This document shows positions 1-13,100 of a stretch of 64,000 nt of DNA, piece after piece. Position 1 is the first letter of the stretch; the number at the start of each line of letters is the position of its first letter. The translations under genes were made by a program, and so were the position numbers. The DNA is from Mesaphorura yosii (Eukaryota > Arthropoda > Collembola > Poduromorpha > Tullbergiidae): contig WIXG01000022.1 of the NCBI GenBank assembly GCA_009869945.1, positions 248,001 through 312,000 on the forward strand, read 5' to 3'. The notes under the pieces were generated by a model. That model searched no databases. It saw only the letters and a program-made list of their open reading frames with translations, and had not been told where the DNA came from.

Positions 1-3000
1 GCTTTGGATTAAAATGCACGAGCAAAATTTTAAAGCGTCAAAATTGTGAATTCAAGTCAAATTTGAATGGGATAAATAATTTTACTTTCAAGCACGCCAT
101 TAGATTACAGAATCAAGTCTCAAAAGACAGCCCGGCGCAAGGCACGGCAATTCTGACAAGAAAAAGAAAGGCGTGACTATGCACGAAGCATTTCCTTTAA
201 AATTCCTTATTCAGATTCACCGTTCGTGTGTTTACAAATTACAATTAAAATGAAGAGTAAGGAGTAGACGAAATGCGAACAATTTGAATCATTGTTTGCT
301 GTTTGCGCAACAATTTGTGAGTTTTTGCTCTGAACCAATAAAAGAAAGGATTCACTTGCGTACCGATTGATTAGCTCCAACAGACTCCAATTCACAAGTG
401 GCTGTCCTTCACGAATTCTAAAATTAAACTCCAAAGATCCAATCTATTATTCTGCTCCACTTAGAATCGACACTCAGCACTTCACTTGCGTCAGGGCCTT
501 CTTCACTCAAACAGATTTGTAATCTTGTGTCTCGCGCTTGATAAAATTTACTTCTGCACAGATCAATGCCAAAGTCAACTAACAGTTAAGTCCCAGAGTC
601 CGTCTCCAGGCAGCACAATTTTGATACTGTTAGGTGAGCAGTCAGTTTGTAACTGTACCTATTGTATCAGGCAACTAAAAAATCCAAGAATTAGCTGTGT
701 TCGTCCTGAAATCCCAAAGTGTCATAAAGTTTTACAATTTTTGAATTTTATTCCATCATTTAAGCCGTATTTCAGAGGGGATTTTTCATTAGTGACCCAG
801 TTTTTAGTCAAAACAGGCAGCAATTGCATGGCACATGACGCATTGTAAAAAACCAAGCGATGGCTGAGCATCTATGTACCTGAGCTTGAGCTCTGTTCAA
901 ATTACGTCTGGTATCCTACACAACATGAAATAGTTGGGGACACTTTTTTACGTTTTTATGATCCCATTGTAAAAAGATTGTAAAAGTTGATTGATACTTT
1001 AGTGACCTAAATAAGAACAGGATGAAAGTGCGACAAGGTTGAAAAGATCAAGAGCAGTAAAAATAGGACGGATAACAATGGCATTTGGGCAACTGATAAT
1101 CAAACTAAATGCCAAAGGCAAGGCACGAGAAATATTCGTTCAGTTTCCACTTTACTTCTTGGCTCAGAATTTTAACATTTGAAGTCTGGCCTTGGATTCT
1201 TGTTTAGCGTAGGCCGGATCGCTGAGGGTCGGACGAAGAGGGCATTTGATTCGAAATATTTTAGAATGGCAGCCAAAGGTTTATGAGAGATTCAAATTAT
1301 ATTTTCCTTAATATACTTATAAAGTTTGGTTGTAAATCATGATATGACACGGGAATGATTTATACGAAGAAAGAAGGAGACGTAGAAGAAAAGAAGTCGG
1401 GTTGATTCCAACTTAATATAATAACCTTTATGTAATTTCGGTTCTGTTGCTCTGTTGTTCGTCCTCGAGTAAGCAACATTGTGTGAGTAACCTTGAATCC
1501 TTCACGTATTAATAATAAGCTCGGGGTAAGCCTTCTTTTTAGAAATTGAGCAATGCGCTGCCAACGTGGGGCTAATCCCGAAGTCAAAGTCGACGTAACC
1601 TAAAGCAACAATAATAACATTGTAACGTCAAGTAAAAAGCCGTGTTCTGTGTACTCTCGTTCTGCATGAGTCAGTCAGTCGGCGGCTGCATGAAACAACG
1701 AGTATGATGATTGAGATTTAATTGTGGGTTTCACCATTTTTTCGTGTTTTTTACCTCTCAACTTTTGATGAAATTATAGCTTCCAACTGCGCTCCGAACG
1801 CCGGAGAGGAAGCATGGAACAGTCAGACTTGAAATTGGAAGAATGCATGAAATGAGATTAGATTCGGGCCACTTTCAGCACATTTTACTCTGGAAAGGAG
1901 GAGACGAAGTCAGCAAAGGTTAAAATCTTTGAATTCGTTCCAGCAGTCAACGAAACCATTCTCCAGACCAATGAAATATGCTCTTTGCTGTTTTTCGTTC
2001 GTTATCCGTGGTGCCTGTGCCTAGATGGGATTAAAATTTGAAAAACAAATGTGCTTTTAATTAGATAAATGAAATCGAACATAATTTGTTGCTTGTGCAT
2101 TATTCATATTTGTGTAATTATGCCGCTTGGATGAGCTCTACTTTCAATAAATCTAAAGCATTGTCTTGCTCGTGCATTGGATACATCACACGACACAGGA
2201 AGGGTCCGATTGTTGCAACAACCCTTTCTATGCCGTACTTTAAGTGTAAGACGCGTCGAGCGTGATGGTGACTACGCGTGCCATCGCCGCCAATAGAATT
2301 GCATTAAGAGCGTCGATTTTTAATGTTTGCATTTGAGCATTTGTTTAATCAGCTTTCAAGGTTTGCCGTGCGAATTGTTCCGTAATTTATTCGTGACTGA
2401 AACTGAAAGCCCGCCGTCAGCGCAGGGCAGGGAACCAACAAACCGTGCTTGTGCCGATGCTCCATTGTCTTACCAAAATGCTGACGATGCCATCCATCAC
2501 TCGACCATTTCCGCACCATTTAAGCAAATCTGTCGCAGCAGACGAATGCTGAGAATCACGAGAATAATTCAATTAAAATATTAATCCGTGTGCTTACGCT
2601 GGCGAGATGAGATGAAAAGTCCTGCTTTCCTGCACCACAGCTGAGTTGAGCTGAAATCTGGACTTGCAAATCAAAAAAGCCCCCGCGTTCATGCAACACG
2701 ACTGCAAAAGCCGGGAATGGTGCGAGAAGAGAGAATTTCTGCGCTTAAATTCACACCGGTATTCAAATGTGGATAATTGGTCCATTATACGCAATCAAGC
2801 TGTGTAAATTTAATTGGCGATTTGTTAATTATGCACCGCTTGTATAATTAAAACTACAGAAGTTTTCTGCATGAGAAAATCAAAATACTAAGACGCATTT
2901 TGTACTTTTTATTTCGGTTCTCATCATTAATTCATATCACATGTCGAAGTTCCCAATCGGAATTTCCCACACTGTAACCTGGAAGGCAGCCTATAGCAAG

Positions 3001-6000
3001 GAGGCATACCTGCTTTATATGCGTTTTCCTAATTAAGAAGTTCTACACACAAAAACCGCACTTGCGAAGAGGAAAATCGAATTGCTATACTTGAATTGCA
3101 GAACCTATTCAACTAATTCACTTAAAACCTTGAATGGCCCATTAGAACTGATCGGTACATGGGTCGGAGAAATCGAGAACGATTCGTGACAGAATAGTTT
3201 TGATAGATGAGGAGAGGAGTTCGGTTTGGTCGAATTGCTGGAGACAAAATTCTGCCGTTACGGCGTCATTGGCAATTTTACATGAGAAGTTTCTTATCGT
3301 GCCTATTTGGAAGTTTTCCTAGCTGACATTTTGGAATCTTGGAATTTTGGTAGTGTTTACCGTCGTTTCGTTATACAGACCTCCTAATATTTCGTCAGTT
3401 CTCAATTGCCCGCTTAATTAAACATTGATTATTATTACAATGCAACTTAACTATGCAGTACAATTAACAGAAAGTAGTGAACCAGCAAACGTTCGCATTC
3501 GTAGAGCACTCGCATCTCCCAGCAGGAGCACTGAAGTGTTCAATAATGGTTGCCTATTGAAGGACTCTTGTGATGAGCGACAAGCCAATACAGTGTTCAC
3601 TTTCTGTAAGCCAATACGTTGCGGTTGTGGAAGCAGCCATGGTAGGAGTTGGGATTTGACGCAGAAAACTTGTTGGGACGGAACGCAAAGAGGCAAAAAC
3701 TTGACTGTAGAACCTACCCCTCTAATCTTACATTAAAGCCTGCTCATTGTTGTTCAGCTAATGATCATAATGCTTTACAATACAATCCATTACAACAAGT
3801 ACGCTTTCATGCTGCGGTTTCGTATGATCATACGCGCACACGCATTACGATCGCACCTTGCCTGCTTGCCAACCTATCTAGTGAATTTTCATTTCTAAAA
3901 AATATTTGGGTAAGATCTTAACCTTCATGACCATATCACCATCATCATCACGATGATTCACAATTCACAAGTATTGCCATAAAGCCTTGGGTTACTCTGA
4001 ACGAAACATTTACAGGTAACTTTCAGTCGAAGTGTAGACGCGGCGTGGATCGTGTTCGTGATTGACGCTCACTTTTACTGCTTTTAATTAACTAGAATTG
4101 ATAGCACTTGGGACTTTGGTGATCAGTTTAGCACGGGATTTCTTAGTCGACTCCTCCCTGAAAGTCAGACGCCTGTCAGTTCCAAGTTTCAATTTCGTAT
4201 TGCATGGCAAAGAGTTCAAAGAGGGTCTTGTCATTGTGATTGTTGTTGATTGTGTTCCAATTGCGGTCAGACGCGGACGCTCGAAGACTTGTTGTGCCTT
4301 TACTGTTCTAAGAGTAAGAATTGACATAAATTAAGTGAGCTGCGAATCATTCTTGAAGTCGTACGGATCAGTTACGGATTAAATTGTTCTATTTTCTCTT
4401 CGTGTGCATCAAATTGCACTGAATCTCACCTGAGACGACTGTGAAGACTTCAGAAGACGAAGACAGACGTTCGTAGTGGAAATGATTGCGTTCCTTGTTC
4501 GGAGGTCAAGCAAGTAATTATACACAAAGTGTTTATGTTTACGTGTTGTGCGTGAGCTTGACCTACGCCCTGTGCTGGTGGAATGGTAGGATAGGCTTAT
4601 CACTCGAGTTTATCACCGCAATTATACTTGAAGGTATGTTAGTCAACACTCAACTATTCTCAGTAGATTTAATTCAGCAGCCAGGAACGGTAAACTGCCG
4701 GCACTGCTTGCTCCATATTTCGCATGCTCCGTGCGCTTTTTCAAGCATTAGAGGAAGACGAATTGAAGACGCCGAGTTTAATTGCTGAGAGAATTGAATT
4801 AATAGTTTAATTTGATTTTTAAAGCGATTCAAATCTCATTATGTGAATTTGTTCACGCACTTTCTTTTGCACTCCTGCACCGGTTGATGACAGGCTACCG
4901 CCGCAGAGTTAATTAAGATGTTATTCATTCACAAGTTCATAATTCACAACTGCAGACAGAAGCACGATATTTTTAATTGCCTGAGAAATGTTAAACGGAT
5001 GTTCTGACTTTGTCAGTCACGGTTAGCTCTATTTCTATATATTTATTATTGCACTTGTTGCGAATCGATGCCGTCGGTTTCGGTTTGGTGCGAGTGAGCA
5101 CCCAATTTTCTGTCTTCGTCTGCCGAATGATGCGTACACGAGAATTGGGTGCCGAGCCTTGAAACTCCATCTTCCCCTTGTCTCCAAAGGACCCGGCTGC
5201 TCATCTCATTGTTGAGGGTTCTCACCTGCACTTGAAGGTGTCTCTAATCGGTTTCCTTTGTCAGTATACGATCTTGCGTGCACTAATCACAAGTAGATTC
5301 TTGCTCCAGTAGACCTTCACCGTCTTCCCGGCCTGTCTAACTTTGGTAATAGACTTCTGAAATTCACCCGAAATCAAAAGCTCTAAATAGCAGCGAAGTT
5401 CACAAATAGAGCCGCGTGAATTATTCACGGGGCTCTATCGATTTGACTGATTCCTTCAGCGACGTACACGATAGCTGATTCTCTATTAGCTTAAAATAGC
5501 GTAATACGTTGTTAGAATTCCTGATCTCTAGCCGACTGAAATGGAATCGGTCTCGAACTCCTTTTCCGACGGAAGAACTAAGACTGACAATGAGTTTGTC
5601 AATTTTCGGAAGTCGAATTATGCAAGGTACTTGACCAGTTAACAGTGACTTGGCGCGCATTGCCACTGTACAACTTATTGAGATGTTTCAAGTTTGACAG
5701 AGAAAATAATATGAATTTATTGCCCCGCCTGATCTTGTTTTAAATGTCTTTTTATGACGGATCCATGAGTCCGGTCGAGTTCAGAACCTTTCTGCAGGCC
5801 GTATCACCGGAGTATTCAGACCCCCATCCGACCCACTGCGTCCTTTGCGCTGCAGCATTTCTTTCAGTAACAACCGAGAACAAAAAAGTCATAAAATCTG
5901 CTCTTGACACTTACGCAACCCGGACACCGATACCTGTTTGTAAAAAATAACTGTACTTGTTGCGTCTTGCGTCCCGTAGACTTACGGAGAAGTGCAATAA

Positions 6001-9000
6001 AACTCTCGTTACAAATTCCGTATTATGTAAGTTTTATGATGGACCCTTAAAAATTGTGCTTTTTCCTAGTGAAAAAGGCAAGTTAGAAGAAGGCAAGTCT
6101 CGACATTGTCATTCTGACTTTGTGATCGAATAACGTCAATTTCGTTGTGCAGCTGCAAATGTCCTTCGAATTGTTGAGATCCCGTTTTCGCGATGCTGCA
6201 ACTGTCGCGCCTACCTCACACAATCATGCTGTGCTAAGGAATGCCAACGTCATAGATGGTGGTATTAAATGTGTGCGTATTTCATGACATTGTGCAATGA
6301 AACCATAAAACATTCAGAATATTAGGTCACTGCCGTCGTACCATGGCACAGTGTTGACTTGAAACCGTCGCACGGTAACGACAGGCAACAACGTGCAAAC
6401 GTCGCGTTCTCGCGTTTTTACTTCATTAAGTCAGCAAACATTGTTGACTCGCATTGCATTCCACGGTCTCGTTCGCCATCCGTGCAGATTGCCATTTTTC
6501 CATTCCAAGCCAAAGCCAAAGCAAGTTTAGTGTATGTATGTGTTTAGCGGCTAAATTGAGGGTTTCACCTTTTACAACTGTTGAGCAACAGCTCAGACAA
6601 TTTATTAGTTTCGTGCTTGCAGTTTAGTGCAGTGCAGTAGCAGTCCAGGGGCAATAAAAGTTTTATTACAGTGCACCCATCATAATCATGACTTTGATCG
6701 CAACACGCGCGGCAACAGCACGGCCGTAATTGAAAAGGAAGAAGACTACTTTTGGCAGACATGAAAGTTCATCGCTGAGCATCTGCCACGTACGGGTACG
6801 TGCAATTATGATTATCATTACTTTAACCGCATAATTGTACGGTGGCTTTTATTGCTTCACCGCGGCTTAGCTTGGCGGAAACCAGTTTCGGACAAAATTG
6901 TGATACGGAATTTGGTTCTTGCAAGGGAATATTTTTTGTTGTACCGTCTTCTTAATATTGTCACATGCTCTGGCGAAGCCCAAGATCCAGTTGAGCTCAT
7001 TAAAAACACAAGACAGCAGCAGAATAGTACAAAAGCAAAGCAAGCAAAAGCGTAAAGAAATGCAAGAGAAACAACCCAATCTTTGTACACGCTTTGAGTT
7101 TGGCCGATGCGATGTTCAGGGAACCAAACACACACGTACGACTAGGAGTCAGAAGCTTAATTTTTCTTTAAAAGTTGCCGTCAACGTCCGTCTTTCCTGT
7201 TTGATAAAGGAAGACACAGACAAAGAACGTGTCACGAATACAACCTGATACGGGAATTTGAGTGGATAAAATCTCGAATGTCTAACGTGTCGTCATCCAA
7301 TGAAGTTTACATTTTCATAATTCTCTGACTGCCAGGAACGAGAGACTTGTAAAAAGTTAAACATATCAGTGTCAGCGTCGAGGCAAAAACCATTGAGTGA
7401 CAAGTCAATCAGGATATAGGATGAGACGACTTCTTTTCAAGATGCTCGGAATTTTAATATTAATAAGAAATTATAGCTAAACGTTTCTTTGCAGTTTTCT
7501 ATAATTTTATAATCTAGAAAATGCACACAGCATTTCACCAACACCATGCTAAGTAAATTCACAGCGAAAACCGAAGCCCCGAACTCCGAACGTCATGACG
7601 CGGACGTAAATCATGAATGGTTGAATGAATCACACGGTCCCGTTTTCCTGATATTTTTGTGAAATTGTATTTTCATGTTTTCGTGTAGTTTGATGAATGT
7701 TTCTGCCGTTCCTTCTCACTCGCACGCGCGTATTGCACAATATCCGTTTCGGTTCCCAGAATTCGTGCAACAATCCTGCACAAACTCCGCTCACTGGATA
7801 ATGGATAAGCGGCTGGGCTAAAACGCGTACTTTATTTTATTTGTTCTTTTTTTTTTGCTTAGCGTTTCGTTTGTTGCTATATTTCATTTTCCGCTTTCTT
7901 CCGCTGTACACCATCGCAGTGGGCAATTCTAGTGCTGCGTGTGCGTGGCAGTGGCATGCTCGGAGGCTTGGATGCGCCACCGATTATCTTGTTCATGTGC
8001 TCGCACTCATTTATTACCGTTTAATTCGGCATGGATGAACTAAAAAGTTAACAGAGTATTTTTTCTGTTATTTTATCTCTGATCCATAACGGAGAGCATT
8101 TAATTGGTGCGTTTTTGCGTTTTGCCTGGAATGTGCGCCGGCTGACGTCCCGTGCAGATGATGGAGTATTTCATTTGGTGAACCGTGCACAGTGCAACCA
8201 TCTAAAGTGTACATTGTTGTGCTTTCTTCCCCGCACGACATTAACGAAGAAGAATTTACGCATTTTGACTTGAACTGCAACTGTCTCTTCGCATCCGTTC
8301 ACCCTCGTCTTTTCCGTTCCTAACTGCTCACTTCCGGTTTAAGCGAACATTTTCGGAAGGTTTGGCTTCGTTAAGTTCACTTTCTTGTCATCAGCATTGA
8401 GAGTTATGGCGCAGCATCGGCGCACCAATTTTATACTATAGCTTTGCCGAACCCAAGATTTTTTTGGCTAAAATACATCTTCATTTTTCCTCTCTCTGAT
8501 GCGGGATACAAGCGAAATCATAGCAGCTACGGATCATAAGGTCATAGCTTCAGGCAATTTTGAACTTTAAATGAAGGGATAACGGTACACATAACCAGTC
8601 ACAGATTGACAATTGACGCACTAGCAGCCAGATTCATATTTTGTTGTCTTTCGAAGATTTATGTGCAGCCCTACGATATAGCAAATCGATCGATATGATG
8701 GCTTGTTTTTTAATACATGGCAATGCCGCAGCCAGCTCAAAAAGACGCATCACACGGGCAGCAAACAACTTTTGTGTGGTATTCACACACGATCACTACT
8801 AATACTTTGTAAACCTTAATTTGTGCCGGATCAATACAAAATGAAACACGTATTCGGCGTATTCCATGCGGGTGAGTGAGTGTCTACTGTCTGCAATTCC
8901 CTTCCTGCACTTCTGCGATGCACGTTAATATTCTTTGACACATAAATTGTTGGTTCGGAAACTTTGTACGTGCAGCGTGAATACGAGCTTCGGCTCTGGC

Positions 9001-9984
9001 TCTGCTTGTGAACGCAAACTTGTTTTTTGTGGATCCATTTCCTCTCACTCGCTTTGCTTCTGCGGCGGCCGTGTCATGCCATCATGGATGCGATAGATAA
9101 ATGGGATTTTCCAATTATTTTCTATCCGAATTTTTTGACATGACATGAGAAGACTGCCGTGCAGTATGCTGTGTTAGCAGTGCGAGCGAGACCTGATAGA
9201 GGCGGAACTAACTGAACAAAAATGCACAGCGCAGACAAGAATGAAACCATCCATCCTTGTTCCGCTCTTCTCTCGTTTCTTTGCTTGTCTAAAAGGGGAG
9301 ATTAGATTTCTTGCCTCAGAACCGTGCGTCGTACTCGTACGTGTGTGCTTAGCATTTATGCGTCGATCGATTTACGCCCGCCAAGCGCTTGACGCGATCG
9401 CGATGGCATAAGCCCATCGGCTACTGGATTTGGAGGGACTAAAAAGTCCGACCACTGACAGAGGACTGAGTCATTCATTTCCATTTACAAGCAATGTGCT
9501 GTTGATGGAATTTATTCGAATCTCGAAGTGTCGGCGAAACTCTGTGTTGTAGGAATTAAAATTAAATCGTATTGATTTTTGAACCAATATGATTAGAATG
9601 CTTGTGCGGATGACATGATGTGCACAAAACAGGGCGATATATACAAGAACATGCACAGCACGGCACACAATGCACGAATATCACAGACAGTGGCGTAGTC
9701 AGCCGGAGTAGCGAACAGCTTTCTCTTTCGTGTTTCCTTTTTACGTACGCATACGTCGTTCTCTTGATGTTGTTATGTTGGTTTGTGTTACTTCCTTCAT
9801 TCCGTCCATTTCCAACACAGCCATATATCACTTCTGCCTGTCAGATTATTCGCGTCCCACCAAAAAGAAAAGGAAAAGGCCTTCCTATGCGTCGGCCGTG
9901 CTATGCGCGTATTATTTCTCGCAGCAGCAGAGCTCCGCACAAAAGAATAACAAAAGCATTGCTTTTTCTTTATTAAGCAAAAAT
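1..9984. other. Non-coding DNA, left flank
   Basis: No homology-bearing frame on either strand: the open frames are at most about 120 codons, overlap on opposite strands and resemble chance. Noted inside are a CAT tract (3937-3955), the dyad at 5407-5437, a small CACGTAC-GG-GTACGTG hairpin (6787-6802) and a poly-T of about 12 (from 7847). TAATTA-rich sequence around 2800-2860 would suit homeodomain binding. Probably Ubx-Antp intergenic or intronic DNA. Confidence 0.6.
5407..5437. repeat. 15-bp inverted repeat with one-base centre (one mismatch)
   Basis: The arms TAGAGCCGCGTGAAT (5407-5421) and ATTCACGGGGCTCTA (5423-5437) are reverse complements except at one position and are separated by a single T. 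As an extended dyad in otherwise unstructured A+T-rich DNA it resembles a binding site for a symmetric dimer. No family is assigned. Confidence 0.85.
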
Positions 9985-10000
9985 ACGGCACGGCATGGCA
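9985..10000. repeat. Short GGCAN pentamer run
   Basis: ACGGC, ACGGC, ATGGC, A: three pentamers of the same family as the array at 39723. It sits next to the GAGA-rich tract. Confidence 0.6.
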
Positions 10001-10074
10001 GAGTTGCGACTGCGAGAGAGAAGAGGTGAGAAGCATTTTGTGTACGCGTACGCGCTAGCGATGGGAAATGAAAT

Positions 10075-10110
10075 GAGAGAGATAGAGCGAGCAGAGAAGA
10101 GACGAGGGAG
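10075..10110 (+). promoter_or_regulatory. GAGA-rich purine cluster
   Basis: The tract is almost pure purine with repeated GAGAG/GAGCGAG words. GAGA factor binds such sequences at Hox promoters and Polycomb response elements in Drosophila. Three GGCAN pentamers, one of them ATGGC (a PHO core GCCAT on the opposite strand), lie 75 bases upstream at 9985-10000. A regulatory role is inferred and untested. Confidence 0.3.
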
Positions 10111-13100
10111 TTTCACTTCACTTCAGTGTCAATTCGTTTCTACGACGTGCGATGTCTGAAACGCACTTCTGGCACTGGTGATACCGAGTACTTTGTATGA
10201 ATTGTGTAGCGCAGAACCCAAGAGATGATGACGCGGTGCCAAGAGCAAACTTTCCACCGAAATGTGTAAAACGAACCGATTCCAATATTTTCCAGAGTTT
10301 ACAGGCCTCTTGTTTTCCTTATTACATACTATGCTATGCTATGCTGTCTTTTGGGACTTTCATCTCAAATTGTGCACGTCTTCTTTCCCGTTCCCAGCAC
10401 CAATTTTCGTGCTGCAGCTGATAACCAACCGAAACTCGAGACCGAGACGGCTTTAGACTGAAGTGCATGCGATCAAGCCGGAAGCAGCCGTTTGAGACAT
10501 GTCTGACATTGGGCCAAGAGATTGGCAGCCAATGGCATTCAATGAGGTCCGCGTACTTCAGCTTAGGTTGGGAATTCGAATTGCACGCTGCAACAATCGA
10601 AAAGATTACAAAGGGCAAAGGCAAATCAGACTCGCATTCGGAATGCCATCGCTCATAATAATGAAAGGTTGAATTTTTTGCGACTGTGCTGAACGTAATT
10701 TCCACTTTGGATTAGCTGTCTGCATATTAAATTGAGTTGACCTTCAATGAGAATCTCATTAAGGTTAATAATACGAATTATATTGCCTGTCTGCTCAACA
10801 CGCCTTCGGCATTCGGCTGTACGAGTTGGGAAGGAAAGAGACGCAATGCAAAGTAAAGCAAAGGGAGCAGGAAACTTGATCTGTTCAATTAAACTTAGCG
10901 ATGCAATGCTACACGGTCTCTGAAATTGAAGCACAGCTAGGACACACGGAGAGATTCTTTCATATTCGCCTTTATCTTTATCACAAGCCCTGATCTCTTG
11001 TACGCACGTGTACGTGTTTTGCAGTAATCTCCTCTGCGGATTCAAAACAATGGAAGGGGCGGAAAGCAAAGAAAAAAGTGACACGGTATTAGAAATATGA
11101 ATGAGATGAACTGTAGCGAGTCTTGGTCCGGTTTCCATTTTCTTGGAGAAGATCTTGATGTTTCTTGGACCCTGGCAAGCAGTGGAAGAAAGGCTTTGAA
11201 CGCTGACGACAATAATATGATTCCGAATCCCATTTGATCTGGCTCAGACCGAAACCAAGACCCAAGAGCAGGACCAACACTTGGAAGATGGGCTAGAAAT
11301 ATCTCGCACGTAATAATAATAGGATTGGATTTGCCGTCATCTTTCTATTCTGAGCCATTTTTTAGATTCTTTGTATTTTTTATACATTTTTTCACTCATG
11401 ATCTTTATTTCGAAATAAGCTCTCGCCGTCTGCTTTTCTTGTGCTGGGCAGGAAATTTCTTTTATATTCTTGGCATCGCACGGCCGCATCGTACGTGATT
11501 GCAAAGTGTTTGAAACTGCAACCTTCTTCGCATGACATCTCGTCTCATTCTTCTCTCGCCTGCCTGCTTGTGTTCGTGTCCGTGGCCGTCGAAGACTTAT
11601 GGATATTTTTGTGCACACAAATCCGGAGGAGGAAGGGGACGTCCCACGGCTAAATCCGTCATGAATTGTAGCCTTCTTCCATAGAGCTTAGCTTCACAGG
11701 TCTCATCTAAAAAACAGAGCGCCTATTATAAGAAAGCATAATCAATAGCCCGATCAATAGTAAAAGACAAGAACTACAAACGCAATTGGTGAATCGGGTT
11801 GAGTCTCTAGTCAATATTGAACTGTCACACTGACACCTAATTATTGCCTGCGCCATTAACCTCGAATCGTAACGGGGATTCAAAAGAATGTAAATTAACT
11901 CCAAACTGCACATTCCAGTTATACCAGCATTTATCATTATCCGGACTCACATAATTCTACTTGAATTTTTTGTCGTCTTCCGATAATATTGTTGTTTAAG
12001 CGAGTATCAACAAACTCAAACAAATTCAACTAAATAACGCGGCCGAGTCAGAAATAAATCCTGCATCCCTCTTTCTTCGGATTTTATTTACTGTAAGTTT
12101 ACTTTTTCAATCAGTTGAGCTACGCTGAGCTTCATTGAGCATGATAAAAGACAGACCGGAGAATTCACAACAAAATAGGCGCACTCGCATTCGCTGGAGA
12201 ACGCATTCGTTTTTCCAAGCTCTGATTCTGACTTTAAGAATATACTCCGTGTTCCTGTGCAGTGCGGCTGAAAATGTGTAAAATATTTAAACGGAAATTC
12301 CGTTTTGTCATTGTCAAATTTTTCGACGGGTCGGGCTTAACCATGTAAGGCACTCTTCGCAGTGCGATTTATTTTACAGCGATTCGAGGTAATAAATTGA
12401 AAGGGACTAAGAATTTTTCATTATCCGAGTCTCATTAGTGATTACAGCGACATAAATAAAAATCTGTTGGATTGCAGGCACAGTGAGCGAATCAATCATT
12501 GAAATTAACGAAGCATGAGTAAAATTACACTCGCCACCGCCATTCCCATTTGGTTCCATCGCCATGATGTACAGTTGACTTAAAAATTTGAAAATCACAA
12601 AAAGTAGCTTTTGCAGCAGACACCAATAATTACAAAAGTGATAAAAAAAAATAATAATGTTGGTCAAATCAGATTGTCAGCAATGTCACATTGTGCAATC
12701 GTAATTGAGAAGTGGACAAACCCATTCATCCATTCATAGGATCTAACAATCACGTTTCAATTTTGGTCTGTCGCATTCGCGAACATCGCGTAGAGTGGCA
12801 CGTTGAATATCTAATCAACCAAGCAAGTCGGCGGCGCAAACTCCAAACCAAACCCAAACCAGCGAACCATTCAGTCACGAACATGGAGGCAATAGCAAGC
12901 AGAGTTGTCATTGTTTTCGTATTACGATACGAAAAGCAGTTTTTTTTTAGCTCCACAAGTTCGTAGAGAATTTTTTGCTACGGCCTGCGCGCTGCTGAAA
13001 CCAAAACCAAAGCGAAGTCTTAATGAGCAGAAATTCACACATGTTTCGCTCCGCATAAGATTAATGCAATGCTGCTACTTAATGCGACAGAGCGCGTAAC

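Noticed and set aside
10653-11138. 161-codon open frame (-)
   Set aside because: No domain recognised. Overlapping frames in other phases are equally open.
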